The notes under the pieces: model-generated
What the model was told of the DNA's origin: nothing
Database searches by the model: none
Seen by the model: the letters and a program-made list of their open reading frames with translations, nothing else
Assembly: GCF_013410955.1 (NCBI RefSeq)
Contig: NZ_JACCCG010000004.1
Location: 310,001-374,000, forward strand
Direction: 5' to 3'
From: Microbacterium sp. AK009
GTDB taxonomy: Bacteria; Actinomycetota; Actinomycetes; Actinomycetales; Microbacteriaceae
DNA length: 64,000 nucleotides
Shown here: one piece after another, positions 18,577 through 27,941 of the stretch
Layout: each line of letters begins with the position of its first letter
Position numbering within the stretch: position 1 is the stretch's first letter
Program-made: the position numbers and the translations under genes

Positions 18577-19730
18577 CCGACGCCGCGCTGACCTCGGCCG
18601 TCGCCGCCGCCGTCGGCGCGGTGACCGACCCCGAACTCCGACGCCCACTCTCCGAACTGCAGATGGTCACAGGCGTCCGCACCCATCGCGGCGTCGCCCA
18701 CGTCGACATCGCGCTGACGATCGTCGGCTGCCCCGCGTCGGACCGCATCGAAGCCGACGTCCGCCGCGCCGCGGCATCCGTCCCCGGCATCCGCGACGTC
18801 GACGTCACCCTCGGCGTCATGACCCCCGAGGAGCGCGCCGCGCTCACCGAGCGCCTTCGCGGAGGGCGCGCGCGTCGCGAGATGCCCTTCGGACCCGGAT
18901 CCCTGACCCGCGTGATCGCCGTCACCAGCGGGAAAGGCGGCGTGGGCAAGTCGACGCTCACCGCGAATCTCGCCGTCGCCCTCGCGGCATCCGGCCTGTC
19001 TGTGGGCCTCGTCGACGCCGACGTGCACGGCTTCTCGATCCCCGGGCTGCTGGGTCTGGTCGCGGGCGACGGATCCGTCCCGCAGCCCACCCGGATCGAC
19101 GACCTCATGATCCCGCCGATCGCGCACGGTGTGAAGGTCGTCTCGATCGGGATGTTCCTGCGCCGCGGCTCGGATGACGCTCCGCTCGGCGCGGTCGCGT
19201 GGCGTGGACCGATGCTGCACCGCACGGTTCAGCAGTTCCTCACCGACGTGTGGTTCGGCGACCTCGACATCCTGCTGCTGGACATGCCGCCGGGCACCGG
19301 CGACATCGCCATCTCGGTGGGTCAGCTCCTTCCCGACGCCGAAGTGCTGGTGACCACCACGCCGCAGTCGGCGGCCGCCGATGTCGCCATCCGCAGCGGA
19401 CTGGTCGCCCGGCAGACCGGTCAGCGGGTCGTGGGCGTGGTCGAGACCATGGCGCCGATGGCGCTCCCCGACGGAACCACGCTCGACCTCTTCGGCACCG
19501 GAGGCGGAGCGGCCGTCGCGCGGGCGCTGTCGACACCCGACGAGGCGGTCGACCTCCTCGCCTCGATCCCGTTGAGTCCCACTCTGCGCGCAGACGGCGA
19601 CGCGGGGACACCGGTCGTCCTCTCGCACCCCGACGACCCGGCAGCGCGGGCGGTCCGCGACCTCGCCGCGCGTCTCGCGCGCTCCCCGCGGGGCTTGTCG
19701 GGCCGCACGCTCCCCCTCCGCCCCCGTTGA
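18573..19730 (+). CDS. mrp: Mrp/NBP35-type P-loop ATPase
   Basis: 385 residues. An N-terminal MIP18/DUF59 domain (about 1-90) precedes a deviant P-loop, SGKGGVGKST near residue 118. Mrp proteins carry and insert Fe-S clusters. The CxxC that holds the bridging cluster in E. coli Mrp is replaced here: the loop reads APMALPDGTTLDLFGTGGG, without cysteine. From memory, actinobacterial Mrp proteins share this. GTG start overlapping the DUF1003 stop. Confidence 0.88.
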   Translation: MTDAALTSAVAAAVGAVTDPELRRPLSELQMVTGVRTHRGVAHVDIALTIVGCPASDRIEADVRRAAASVPGIRDVDVTLGVMTPEERAALTERLRGGRARREMPFGPGSLTRVIAVTSGKGGVGKSTLTANLAVALAASGLSVGLVDADVHGFSIPGLLGLVAGDGSVPQPTRIDDLMIPPIAHGVKVVSIGMFLRRGSDDAPLGAVAWRGPMLHRTVQQFLTDVWFGDLDILLLDMPPGTGDIAISVGQLLPDAEVLVTTTPQSAAADVAIRSGLVARQTGQRVVGVVETMAPMALPDGTTLDLFGTGGGAAVARALSTPDEAVDLLASIPLSPTLRADGDAGTPVVLSHPDDPAARAVRDLAARLARSPRGLSGRTLPLRPR

Positions 19731-19752
19731 GACCGCCGCCCCGACGGCAGCG

Positions 19753-20133
19753 TCAGGTGGCCTCGCTGTCGAAGGGCGGCTGCTCACCCGCGGTGAGGGA
19801 GGTCTTGCGCACGGGCGCGGCTTCCATCGCCGTCACCACCGAGGCGGCCTGCGCGGCTCGGACGGTGGCCACGGGTGCGTCATCGAGGAGCGCCTCCCGG
19901 ATGATGCGCCGCGGATCGTATTGGCGGGGATCCAGCGAACGCCAGTCGACGTCGTCGAAATCCGAGCCCATCTCGTCCCGCACGCGCGTCTTGGCCCCCT
20001 GGAGGAAGTCGCGGGTGCGCCGGGTGAACCGGGCCAGCGACTCGGCGTAGCGCGGCAGTCGTTCGGGCCCGATGAGCAGGGCGGCGATCACACCGATCAG
20101 CAGCAGCTTCTCGATCGTGATGCCGAAGAACAT
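19753..20133 (-). CDS. tatB: Sec-independent translocase subunit TatB
   Basis: 126 residues. One N-terminal membrane helix (about 5-21) ends in the GPERLP motif of TatA/B proteins, followed by an amphipathic helix and a charged cytoplasmic region. Length and the extended tail fit TatB better than TatA. The gene lies next to mrp, as in mycobacteria. TAATCT ends 6 bases before the ATG, suggesting a leaderless mRNA. Confidence 0.85.
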   Translation of the reverse strand: MFFGITIEKLLLIGVIAALLIGPERLPRYAESLARFTRRTRDFLQGAKTRVRDEMGSDFDDVDWRSLDPRQYDPRRIIREALLDDAPVATVRAAQAASVVTAMEAAPVRKTSLTAGEQPPFDSEAT

Positions 20134-20139
20134 GCGTCC

Positions 20140-20145
20140 AGATTA
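20140..20145 (-). promoter_or_regulatory. -10-like hexamer for tatB
   Basis: TAATCT on the minus strand, followed by 6 bases and ATG 20133. Candidate leaderless promoter. Confidence 0.45.
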
Positions 20146-20218
20146 CCGCCGCGCCTGGAGAGTCAGCCCCGAGGATCACCGTAGGCTGAGGCAGCAGGCC
20201 GGCAGGAAGGACGAGCGC

Positions 20219-20857
20219 ATGGGCGAGCACGACGCGAACCACCGTTTCGCCGACGAAGCGACTCCCGAACCCGACCACATCGCCCGTGCGAGGGCGCACG
20301 CGCTCGAGCTCGGCGCCGCACCGATCAGCGCCGCCGTCGGCGCTCAGTGCGCGCTCATCGCCGCGTCCTCCCGCGCCCTGAACATCGTCGAGATCGGCAC
20401 CGGCGGTGGCGTCTCCGGCCTGTGGCTCCTCCACGGGTCACCGCGCGCGACCCTCACGACGATCGACAACGAACCCGAGCACCTGGGGGCGGCCCGTCAG
20501 GCCTTCGCCGACGCGCGGATCCCTGCCGCCCGCGCACGCTTCATCACCGGTCGCGCCTCCGAGGTGCTCCCCCGCATGAACGAGGCCTCCTACGACATCG
20601 TCCTCATCGACGCCGATCCCGACGGCGTCCTGGAGTACGTCGAGCACGGACTGCGCCTGGCTCGCATCGGGGGCACCGTGCTCGTGCCCCGGGTCCTTCG
20701 CGGCGGGGCGGTCGCCGATCCTGTGCGCCGCGACGCCGTGACCACCGCCTACCGGTCGCTCATCCAGGAGACCCTCGCCTCATCGGCCGTGATCGGTGCG
20801 CTCTCCATCGTCGGCGAGAGCCTCCTGCAGCTCACCACCGTCGGCGCGGAGGCCTGA
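20219..20857 (+). CDS. SAM-dependent O-methyltransferase
   Basis: 212 residues. Class I Rossmann methyltransferase of the catechol/caffeoyl-CoA type: SAM motif VEIGTGGGVSGLWL, acidic loop TIDNEPEHL and IVLIDADPDG. ATG 20219 has AGGAAGG about 8 bases upstream and is preferred to the longer frame from 20072, which overlaps tatB. It corresponds in position to the mycobacterial methyltransferase near sigE and tatB; no sigma gene is present here. Substrate unknown. Confidence 0.85.
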   Translation: MGEHDANHRFADEATPEPDHIARARAHALELGAAPISAAVGAQCALIAASSRALNIVEIGTGGGVSGLWLLHGSPRATLTTIDNEPEHLGAARQAFADARIPAARARFITGRASEVLPRMNEASYDIVLIDADPDGVLEYVEHGLRLARIGGTVLVPRVLRGGAVADPVRRDAVTTAYRSLIQETLASSAVIGALSIVGESLLQLTTVGAEA

Positions 20858-20863
20858 CGCAGA

Positions 20864-20889
20864 AACGACCGGTCCGAAGACCGGTCGTT
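20864..20889. terminator. Bidirectional terminator hairpin
   Basis: A perfect 11-base-pair inverted repeat, AACGACCGGTC and GACCGGTCGTT, with a CGAA tetraloop, between two convergent genes (methyltransferase and DUF3117). The AA/TT ends on both strands make it suitable for both directions. Confidence 0.8.
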
Positions 20890-20915
20890 CTGTGTGAAGA
20901 GTCTGTGGTGCGGGC

Positions 20916-21086
20916 TCAGGCGCCGACGACCTCGCCGAGGACGTCGTAGAGCTCTTTCGCTTCCGCGTCATTGACGGAGACCACCAGACGGCCACCGCCT
21001 TCGAGCGGAACGCGCACGATGATGAGGCGTCCTTCCTTCACGGCCTCCATCGGCCCATCCCCGGTTCGCGGCTTCATGGCTGCCAT
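20916..21086 (-). CDS. DUF3117 family protein
   Basis: 56 residues: starts MAAMKPRTGDGPMEAVKEG and ends ELYDVLGEVVGA. This small protein is nearly invariant across actinobacteria (DUF3117); the role is unknown. It was found by reading the minus strand directly because it is so short. The ATG has AAAGGGAG 6-7 bases upstream. Possible -10 hexamers (TAAACT, TATACC) lie 20-40 bases further up. Confidence 0.9.
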   Translation of the reverse strand: MAAMKPRTGDGPMEAVKEGRLIIVRVPLEGGGRLVVSVNDAEAKELYDVLGEVVGA

Positions 21087-21176
21087 CGCGGCTCCCTTTC
21101 GTCGTCGGTATATCGGTCAAGTTTATCGGGTGCACCACGTGCCGCGGCATCACCCCGAGGCCGGGCCGGGGATTGT

Positions 21177-22406
21177 TCAGGGGATCTGCCAGAACGAGGT
21201 CCCGAGCCCGTACATGTTCCAGATCCACCACCACTGACCGAGGACGCACAGCACCAGGACCGATCCCCGCCAGATCGGATCCCGGGGTGCGGCGAACGCC
21301 CCCCAGAGGGGCGAGAGGGGGAAGAGCAACCGGAAGACGCTCGACTGCGGGAAGAAGACCGCCAGGAGGTACACCAGGTAGCTCAGCGTCCAGAGCCGCA
21401 CCTCGATCCCCAGGCGCGCGACGTGGGGCTCGAACAGCACCAGGCCGCCGACCACGACGATTCCGAGCCCCAGGGCGACGAACCCGAGCCACGCGGGCAG
21501 TCCCCACACCTCGAACCAGAACTGCGCAGCCTGCACCCATCCTTCGAACGGGACGAAACCGCCGGTGTCGCCCACCCACACCCGCCGCCAGGCCAGTTCG
21601 GTGTCCAGGTATGCGGTGGAATCGGCGGTGACGAGGCCGGCGATGAACGTCCACGAGAACCCGGTGATCGTCGCCAGCGCCCCGAGCGCGAGAATGTGCA
21701 CGACCTCCCGCCCGCGCAGCTGCTCCCTCCGCCGCTGGGTGAACCGCCAGATCCCCCACAGCCCGAACAGCAACGCCACCGCCAGCACGCCAGGGCGGGT
21801 GTACGCCATCAGCACCACGGCCGGATAGAGCCAGCCGTACCGACGCGTCTGCAGACACCGCAGGATCCACAGCAGAAGAAGGAGGAACAGCGTCTCGGCA
21901 TAGGCGACCTGGAACATCGCCGCAAGAGGAGCGGACGCGAAGAAGGCTACGGCCCACATGGCCGCGATCCGCCCGATGCGCTCGCGCAGGAGCATCCAGA
22001 GCAGGACGCAGCAGCCGTAGCCGGCGGCGAGGGCGACGAGGACCCCGCCGGCCCCCCACGCCCCCAGGGGCACCCCCACCGCCCGCGCCAGCAGCGGGAA
22101 GACGGGCATGAACGCCCAGGCGTTCTCTCCCACGGTGCCCTGGGCGTCACGGGGCAGGTCGGCGGGGTACCCCTCGACGGCGATCAGCCAGTACCACTGC
22201 GCGTCCCAGCCGACGATGTAGTCGGCGAGGCTGGCGCCGGGGCCGAAGCGGCTCCCCGCCGGCGCCCACGCCGAGGTGTGGAGGAAAAGCCCCGTGGTCA
22301 CCCCACGCGCAGCGATGTAGAGGACGAGGATGAGCAGCGCGGGATGGCGGAACAGCACCGCGCCGGCGCGCCCTGCGGTGAGCGAGGCGGTCAGTCCGCC
22401 AGCCAC
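21177..22406 (-). CDS. PIG-V-like membrane mannosyltransferase
   Basis: 409 residues with about ten hydrophobic segments. The first extracytoplasmic loop contains YIVGWDAQWYW and the segment ENAWAFMPVFPLL, which are hallmarks of PIG-V-like GT-C mannosyltransferases. Such enzymes use polyprenyl-phosphate mannose to glycosylate lipids or proteins outside the membrane. The acceptor is unknown. The ATG overlaps the dapE stop region by 16 bases, so it is co-transcribed with dapE. Confidence 0.75.
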   Translation of the reverse strand: MAGGLTASLTAGRAGAVLFRHPALLILVLYIAARGVTTGLFLHTSAWAPAGSRFGPGASLADYIVGWDAQWYWLIAVEGYPADLPRDAQGTVGENAWAFMPVFPLLARAVGVPLGAWGAGGVLVALAAGYGCCVLLWMLLRERIGRIAAMWAVAFFASAPLAAMFQVAYAETLFLLLLLWILRCLQTRRYGWLYPAVVLMAYTRPGVLAVALLFGLWGIWRFTQRRREQLRGREVVHILALGALATITGFSWTFIAGLVTADSTAYLDTELAWRRVWVGDTGGFVPFEGWVQAAQFWFEVWGLPAWLGFVALGLGIVVVGGLVLFEPHVARLGIEVRLWTLSYLVYLLAVFFPQSSVFRLLFPLSPLWGAFAAPRDPIWRGSVLVLCVLGQWWWIWNMYGLGTSFWQIP

Positions 22407-23464
22407 GCCCGGAGCCCGCGCTCGACGTCCTCGATCTGCGCGAGCGCGACCCGCTCCTCGTCATGGTGGGCCAGGTGCGGATCACCGGGACCGTAGTTCA
22501 CCGCGGGCACCCCGAGCGCCGAGAAGCGCGCGACGTCGGTCCAGCCGTACTTGGGGCGGGGTTCTCCGCCGACGGCGTCGACGAACTCCTGCGCGAGCGG
22601 CGCATCGAGCCCCGGCCGGGCGCCCTCGGCGAGATCGACGACCTCGACCTCGAAGCCCGCGAAGACGTCGCGGACGTGTCGCTCGGCCTCTTCGCCGCTG
22701 CGGCTCGGGGCGAAGCGGTAGTTCACTTCGATCTCGCAGGCGTCGGGGATGACGTTGCCGGCGATGCCGCCGTGGATTCGAACGGCGTTCAATCCTTCGC
22801 GGTAGACCAGACCGTCGACGCTGACATCATGCGGACGGTATTCGGCGAGCCGGATCAGCGCCGGCGCAGCGGCGTGGATGGCGTTGACCCCCACCCAGGC
22901 ACGCGCGCTGTGGGCACGCACGCCCGAGGTGCGCACGATGGCGCGGAGATTGCCGTTGCAGCCGCCTTCGACGGTTCCGTTGGAGGGTTCACCGAGGATC
23001 GCGAAGTCGCCGGCGAAGAGATCGGGACGCGTCCGGGCGAGGCGGGTCAGTCCGTTGAGGTCGGCGTCGACCTCCTCGTGGTCGTACCACATCCACGTCA
23101 GGTCGACGCGGGGCGCGGTCAACTCGGCGGCGAGTTTGAGCTGCACCGCGACGCCCGCCTTCATGTCGACCGTCCCCCGGCCCCAGAGGTACGCCTCGCC
23201 GTCGATGTCGACGTCGCGCGTGGGGAGATTGGCATTGATCGGCACCGTGTCGATGTGCCCGGCGATCACGACCCGCTGGGCGCGCCCGAGATCCGTCCGG
23301 GCCACGATGGTGTCGCCGTCACGATAGATCTCCAGGTGAGGGAGCTCTGTGATCGCCGCGAAGATCGCGTCGGCCAGCGGTGTCTCCTCACCGGAGACGC
23401 TGGGGATGTCGCAGATGGTCCGGGTGAGGTCCACGGATGACGCGGACAGATCTATCGCGGGCAC
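22391..23464 (-). CDS. dapE: Succinyl-diaminopimelate desuccinylase
   Basis: 357 residues, M20 metallopeptidase family. Zinc ligand motifs: [23 protein letters not shown] and a late His in [10 protein letters not shown]. It hydrolyses N-succinyl-LL-diaminopimelate in lysine and peptidoglycan synthesis. The long upstream frame to 23905 overlaps dapD; GTG 23464 gives a normal N-terminus, and TAGACT ends 7 bases before it. dapD is divergent, only 71 bases away, so both could share control. Confidence 0.9.
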   Translation of the reverse strand: MPAIDLSASSVDLTRTICDIPSVSGEETPLADAIFAAITELPHLEIYRDGDTIVARTDLGRAQRVVIAGHIDTVPINANLPTRDVDIDGEAYLWGRGTVDMKAGVAVQLKLAAELTAPRVDLTWMWYDHEEVDADLNGLTRLARTRPDLFAGDFAILGEPSNGTVEGGCNGNLRAIVRTSGVRAHSARAWVGVNAIHAAAPALIRLAEYRPHDVSVDGLVYREGLNAVRIHGGIAGNVIPDACEIEVNYRFAPSRSGEEAERHVRDVFAGFEVEVVDLAEGARPGLDAPLAQEFVDAVGGEPRPKYGWTDVARFSALGVPAVNYGPGDPHLAHHDEERVALAQIEDVERGLRAWLAD

Positions 23465-23471
23465 GCCCTGG

Positions 23472-23477
23472 AGTCTA
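23472..23477 (-). promoter_or_regulatory. -10-like hexamer for dapE
   Basis: TAGACT on the minus strand, 7 bases before GTG 23464. Candidate leaderless promoter in the dapE-dapD gap. Confidence 0.45.
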
Positions 23478-23523
23478 CCCAGCACGCGCGCTGCCGATCG
23501 TCTGGGCGGCGGCTGCGGTTCGC

Positions 23524-23529
23524 TACCGT
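23524..23529 (+). promoter_or_regulatory. -10-like hexamer for dapD
   Basis: TACCGT, 6 bases before ATG 23536. The dapE and dapD candidate promoters are back to back, 46 bases apart. Confidence 0.45.
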
Positions 23530-23535
23530 GGGGGT

Positions 23536-24492
23536 ATGAGTGAAGACCGCTGGGTGTGGGGCGTAGGGCTCTCGACGATCGCCGAGAACGGCACGGCTCT
23601 GGATGCCTGGTTCCCCGAACCGCGGATCGGCCGCCTTCCGACCGGCTTCGATCCGGCGCTGCCCCCGTCGGACATCGAGCGTCACGCCGTTCCCGACCCC
23701 CGTCGCGCCGTCGACATCGAGGTCGTCGCCATCGAGATCGATTTCGACCACCCTCCCACCTCCACCGCCGACGCGTACCTCCGCCTGCACGCGCTGTCGC
23801 ACCGCCTCGTCGCGCCCAATGAGCTGAACCTCGACGGCATCTTCGGCCGGCTTCCGAATGTCGCCTGGACGACCGCCGGACCCATGCATCCCGACGACCT
23901 GACACGGCTTCGACCGTTCCTGACCCGCGAGGGGATCCAGGTCCAGGGTCTGGACAAGTTCCCGCGTCTGCTCGACTACGTCACACCGTCCGGGGTCCGC
24001 ATCGCCGACGCGTCGAGAGTGCGTCTGGGGGCGCACCTCTCACCCGGCACCACGGTCATGCACGAGGGCTTCGTCAACTTCAACGCCGGAACCCTCGGCG
24101 CATCGATGGTCGAGGGCCGGATCTCCCAGGGCGTGATCGTCGGCGACGGCAGCGACATCGGAGGGGGCGCCTCGATCATGGGTACCCTGTCGGGCGGCGG
24201 TTCGCACCGCATCTCCATCGGCCGACGCACGCTCCTGGGGGCCAACGCCGGCATCGGCATCTCACTCGGCGACGACTGCGTCGTCGAAGCGGGCCTCTAC
24301 GTCACCGCGGGCACCAAGGTCGCGCTCGCTGACGAGTCTGCGCGCGCCGACGGAACACGACCCCTCGTGAAGGGCGCTGAGCTGTCGGGGCGCGACGGTC
24401 TGCTGTTCCGTCGCAACTCGCTCACCGGCGCCGTCGAGGCGGTGCGCCGGCCCGGCGTGGGCGTCACGCTCAACGAGTCGCTGCACGTGTAA
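23536..24492 (+). CDS. dapD: Tetrahydrodipicolinate N-succinyltransferase (actinobacterial type)
   Basis: 318 residues. The C-terminal half has the hexapeptide-repeat left-handed beta-helix (segments such as [20 protein letters not shown]), and the whole follows the mycobacterial DapD layout. It succinylates tetrahydrodipicolinate, the step two before DapE. ATG 23536 starts the recognised [12 protein letters not shown] terminus; the earlier frame from 23437 overlaps dapE. The stop TAA overlaps the ribosome site (AAGGAG) of ppk2. Confidence 0.9.
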   Translation: MSEDRWVWGVGLSTIAENGTALDAWFPEPRIGRLPTGFDPALPPSDIERHAVPDPRRAVDIEVVAIEIDFDHPPTSTADAYLRLHALSHRLVAPNELNLDGIFGRLPNVAWTTAGPMHPDDLTRLRPFLTREGIQVQGLDKFPRLLDYVTPSGVRIADASRVRLGAHLSPGTTVMHEGFVNFNAGTLGASMVEGRISQGVIVGDGSDIGGGASIMGTLSGGGSHRISIGRRTLLGANAGIGISLGDDCVVEAGLYVTAGTKVALADESARADGTRPLVKGAELSGRDGLLFRRNSLTGAVEAVRRPGVGVTLNESLHV

Positions 24493-24501
24493 GGAGATGA
24501 C

Positions 24502-25344
24502 ATGACGCGCAGGATCCCGCGGGAGCTGTACGAGAACGAGCTCGCACGTCTGCAGGCGCAGCTGGTCGAGATGCAGGCGTGGGTGCAGGCCACCGGCGCC
24601 CGCATCGTGGTCATCTTCGAGGGCCGGGATGCCGCAGGCAAAGGCTCCACGATCAAACGCGTGTCGGAGTACCTCAACCCCCGCGTCACGCGGATCGTCG
24701 CCCTGCCCGCGCCCACTGAGCGTGAGAAGACGCAGTGGTACTTCCAGCGCTACATCTCCCACCTGCCCGCCGCCGGCGAGATCGTGCTGATGGACCGCTC
24801 CTGGTACAACCGGGCCGGTGTGGAGCACGTGATGGGCTATTGCACCAACGCGGAGTATCACCGGTTCCTGCACCAGGCACCCATCTTCGAGCGGATGCTG
24901 GTGGAAGACGGCGTCCTGCTGCTGAAGTACTGGTTCAGCGTCTCGGACGTGGAGCAGGAGCGCCGCTTCCGCTCGCGCGCGAAGGACCCGATGCGGCGCT
25001 GGAAACTCAGCCCCAACGATGTGCTGTCGATCACCAAGTGGGAGGACTACTCCCGCGCCAAAGACACGATGTTCGTCCACACCGACATCCCCGAGGCGCC
25101 CTGGTTCGAGGTGGACAACGAGGACAAGCGCCGCGGCCGGCTCAACATGATCGCCCACCTGCTGTCGCAGGTGCCGTACCACCAGATCGAGCGTCCCGTC
25201 ATCGAGATCCCCGAGCGCCCCGCCTCCGGCGGCTACGAGCGCTCACCGCGCAACGTCGAGAATCACGTGCCCGACTTCGCAGGAGAGGTGGTGCGGCGCA
25301 GCCGCGCAGGGGAGAAGCGCCCGCCGCTGCCGCTCGTGGACTGA
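24502..25344 (+). CDS. ppk2: Polyphosphate kinase 2
   Basis: 280 residues, PPK2 family. Walker A GRDAAGKGSTIKR (about 42-54), Walker B and lid DRSWYNRAGVEHVMGY, and the conserved KWEDYSRAKD. It transfers phosphate between polyphosphate and nucleotides. The subclass (GDP/ADP making, or NMP making) cannot be told safely. ATG lies 9 bases after the dapD stop, with AAGGAG formed at that stop. Confidence 0.9.
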   Translation: MTRRIPRELYENELARLQAQLVEMQAWVQATGARIVVIFEGRDAAGKGSTIKRVSEYLNPRVTRIVALPAPTEREKTQWYFQRYISHLPAAGEIVLMDRSWYNRAGVEHVMGYCTNAEYHRFLHQAPIFERMLVEDGVLLLKYWFSVSDVEQERRFRSRAKDPMRRWKLSPNDVLSITKWEDYSRAKDTMFVHTDIPEAPWFEVDNEDKRRGRLNMIAHLLSQVPYHQIERPVIEIPERPASGGYERSPRNVENHVPDFAGEVVRRSRAGEKRPPLPLVD

Positions 25345-25354
25345 TCCGCCCGGG

Positions 25355-26650
25355 TCAGCCGACGCCGGGGTAATCCCGGGCCTCGGCACCGACGTACAGC
25401 TGCTGCGGACGACCGATCTTGGTCTGCGGGTCCTGCTGCATCTCGCGCCAGTGCGCAAGCCAGCCGGGAAGGCGGCCGATGGCGAAGAGCACGGTGAACA
25501 TGCGCGTGGGAAAGCCCATCGCCTTGTAGATGACACCGGTGTAGAAGTCCACGTTCGGGTACAGGCGACGCTCCTTGAAGTAGTCGTCCTCGAGCGCGAT
25601 CGTCTCGAGCTCCTTGGCCAGGTCCAGCAGCGGATCGCTGACGCCGAGCGCCTCGAGGACCTCGTCGGCCGACTCCTTCACGAGCTTGGCCCGCGGGTCG
25701 TAGTTCTTGTAGACCCGGTGCCCGAAGCCCATGAGCTTCACACCGTCTTCCTTGTTCTTCACGCGCTCGACGAAGCGACGAACGCCCTCGCCCGATTCGC
25801 GGATGCGCCCGAGCATCTCCAGCACCGCCTCGTTGGCGCCGCCGTGGAGCGGTCCGTACAGCGCGTTGATGCCCGCCGAGATCGACGAGAACTGGTTCGC
25901 GCCGGTCGAGCCGACGAGCCGCACCGTCGAGGTGGAGGCGTTCTGCTCGTGGTCCTCGTGGAGGATCAGCAGACGCTCCAAGGCTCGCGTCATCACAGGG
26001 TTGACGTCGTAGATCTCCGAAAGGACGCCGAAGTTGAGCTTCAGGAAGTTGTCGACGAAGCTCAGCGAGTTGTCGGGGTACAGGAAGGCCTGCCCGACGC
26101 TCTTCTTGTGCGCGTATGCGGCGATCACGGGCAGCTTCGCGAGCATTCGGATGGTGTTCAGCTCGACGTGCTCGGGATTGTTCGGATCGGACTCGCGTTC
26201 GTAGTAGGTCGACAGCGCCGCCGTCGCCGCGGAGAGCACCGACATCGGATGGGCCGTGTGGGGAAGGGCGGAGAAGAACCGCTTGAGGTCCTCGTGCAGG
26301 AGGGTGTGCCGACGGATGCGGTTGTCGAACTCCGCGAGCTGATCGGCGGTGGGGAGCTCACCGTAGATGAGCAGCCACGCGACCTCGAGGTAGGTGCTGT
26401 TCTTCGCCAGCTGCTCGATGGGGTAGCCGCGATACCGCAGGATCCCCTTGTCACCGTCGATGAAGGTGATGGCCGACTTCGTCGCCGACGTGTTCACGAA
26501 ACCGTAGTCGAGGGTGGTGTGCCCCGTCTGACGCATGAAGGTGGAGATGTCCACGCTCGGGATGCCGTCCGTCCCGGCCAGCACCGGGAATTCGGCGGTG
26601 CGTTCCCCGATCGTGAAGGTTGCCTTCTCCTGCTGGGTTCCGTCGCTCAC
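25355..26650 (-). CDS. gltA: Citrate synthase
   Basis: 431 residues, type II citrate synthase. Catalytic regions: LHEDHEQNAST (His), GPLHGGANE (His), GHRVYKNYDPRAK and PNVDFYTG (Asp). It condenses oxaloacetate and acetyl-CoA. The frame is open to 26734, but GTG 26650 is preceded by GAGGAGG at 6 bases and begins a normal N-terminus (SDGTQQEKATF). Convergent with ppk2, 10 bases apart. Confidence 0.92.
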   Translation of the reverse strand: MSDGTQQEKATFTIGERTAEFPVLAGTDGIPSVDISTFMRQTGHTTLDYGFVNTSATKSAITFIDGDKGILRYRGYPIEQLAKNSTYLEVAWLLIYGELPTADQLAEFDNRIRRHTLLHEDLKRFFSALPHTAHPMSVLSAATAALSTYYERESDPNNPEHVELNTIRMLAKLPVIAAYAHKKSVGQAFLYPDNSLSFVDNFLKLNFGVLSEIYDVNPVMTRALERLLILHEDHEQNASTSTVRLVGSTGANQFSSISAGINALYGPLHGGANEAVLEMLGRIRESGEGVRRFVERVKNKEDGVKLMGFGHRVYKNYDPRAKLVKESADEVLEALGVSDPLLDLAKELETIALEDDYFKERRLYPNVDFYTGVIYKAMGFPTRMFTVLFAIGRLPGWLAHWREMQQDPQTKIGRPQQLYVGAEARDYPGVG

Positions 26651-26832
26651 GGCGCCTCCTCGCGATTCCTGGTCGTGCCGGGGGTGTCGTCCAGCCCGAG
26701 CGTCACGATTGTCTACCCGAGCGATGCGGCCCACGACGCGTGTCGCGACGCCGCTCTACAGCCTATCGGGCCACGGCGCCTACTGTTGTCATCGCCAAAG
26801 CCCGACAGGATCGGCTGGAGGAACCAGACGAG

Positions 26833-27939
26833 TCACCGTGCCCGCAACCGCGCCGCCGCGGACTCGATCCGCTCATCCGACGCGGTGAGCGACAGCCGAA
26901 CGTGCTGCGGATGATGGGCTCCGTAGAACGTTCCGGGACCGACGAGGATGCCCAGATCGGCGAGGTCGGACAGGCTCTCCCATGCCTCGCGCCCCTCCGT
27001 CGCCCACAGGTACAGGCCGGCCTCGCTGCGGTCGATGCGGAACCCGGCGTCGATCAGGGCGGGTCGGAGGATGTCGCGGCGACGGCGATAGCGCTCCCGC
27101 TGCCGATCCACGTGCTGATCGTCGCCCAGCGCGGCGACCATCGCCGCCTGCACGGGCGCCGGGGGGATGAGACCCAGGTGCTTGCGGGCGGTGTGGATCC
27201 CGGCGAGAAGGGCGGCGTCCCCGGCGACGAAGGCGGCGCGATAGCCGGCGAGGTTGGACTGCTTGCTCAGCGAGTAGACCGACAGCACGCCGACTCGGTC
27301 ACCGTCGGTGACGCGCGGGTCCAGCGCCGAGGGCACCGGCTCCGCATCCCAGGGGGCGTCCCAGCCGAGTTCGGCGTAGCACTCGTCCGAGGCGAGGATC
27401 GCCCCGAGCTCGCGCGCGCGTTCTCGGGCCCTTCGCAGCGCCGCGACATCCCACACCGCCCCATCGGGATTCCCCGGCGAGTTCAGCCAGATCAGCCGGG
27501 TCGCATCGGGCCATTCGGACGGGTCATCGGAGGCGACGGGCGTGGCGCCCACGAGTCTGGCGCCCACCTCGTACGTCGGATACGCCGCGCGCGGATGGAC
27601 GACGACGTCGCCCGGCCCGACCCCCAGCAGGAGCGGCAGCAGAGCGACGAACTCCTTCGACCCGACCGTCGGCAGCACCTCGTCGGAACCGAGCCCCGCG
27701 ACTCCGCGTCGCCGGGCATACCAATGGGCGATCGCCTCGCGCAGCGCCGGGGTACCCGCGGTCTGCGGATAGGCGTGCGCGTCCGTCGCGTCACGCAGTG
27801 CCGCGGCGACGACGTCGGGGGTGGGGTCCACGGGCGAGCCGACCGACAGATCGACGATGCCGTCGGGATGCTGCTGCGCGCGGACCGCGAAGGGTCGGAC
27901 GGCGTCCCAGGGATAGTCGGCGAGGTCGGCGACCCCCAC
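26833..27939 (-). CDS. dapC: Succinyldiaminopimelate transaminase
   Basis: 368 residues, PLP fold type I aminotransferase. The PLP lysine is in SLSKQSNLAGYR; the region LIWLNSPGNPDG is typical. The length and close linkage to fdxA match actinobacterial DapC. It makes N-succinyl-LL-diaminopimelate, the DapE substrate. GTG 27939 begins 2 bases after the fdxA stop, so the two genes are co-translated. Another broad-specificity aminotransferase role cannot be excluded. Confidence 0.85.
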   Translation of the reverse strand: MGVADLADYPWDAVRPFAVRAQQHPDGIVDLSVGSPVDPTPDVVAAALRDATDAHAYPQTAGTPALREAIAHWYARRRGVAGLGSDEVLPTVGSKEFVALLPLLLGVGPGDVVVHPRAAYPTYEVGARLVGATPVASDDPSEWPDATRLIWLNSPGNPDGAVWDVAALRRARERARELGAILASDECYAELGWDAPWDAEPVPSALDPRVTDGDRVGVLSVYSLSKQSNLAGYRAAFVAGDAALLAGIHTARKHLGLIPPAPVQAAMVAALGDDQHVDRQRERYRRRRDILRPALIDAGFRIDRSEAGLYLWATEGREAWESLSDLADLGILVGPGTFYGAHHPQHVRLSLTASDERIESAAARLRAR

Positions 27940-27941
27940 GG

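Noticed and set aside
24262..25182. A 306-codon frame antisense to ppk2
   Set aside because: ppk2 has intact Walker motifs in the other direction; no domain is seen in the reverse frame.
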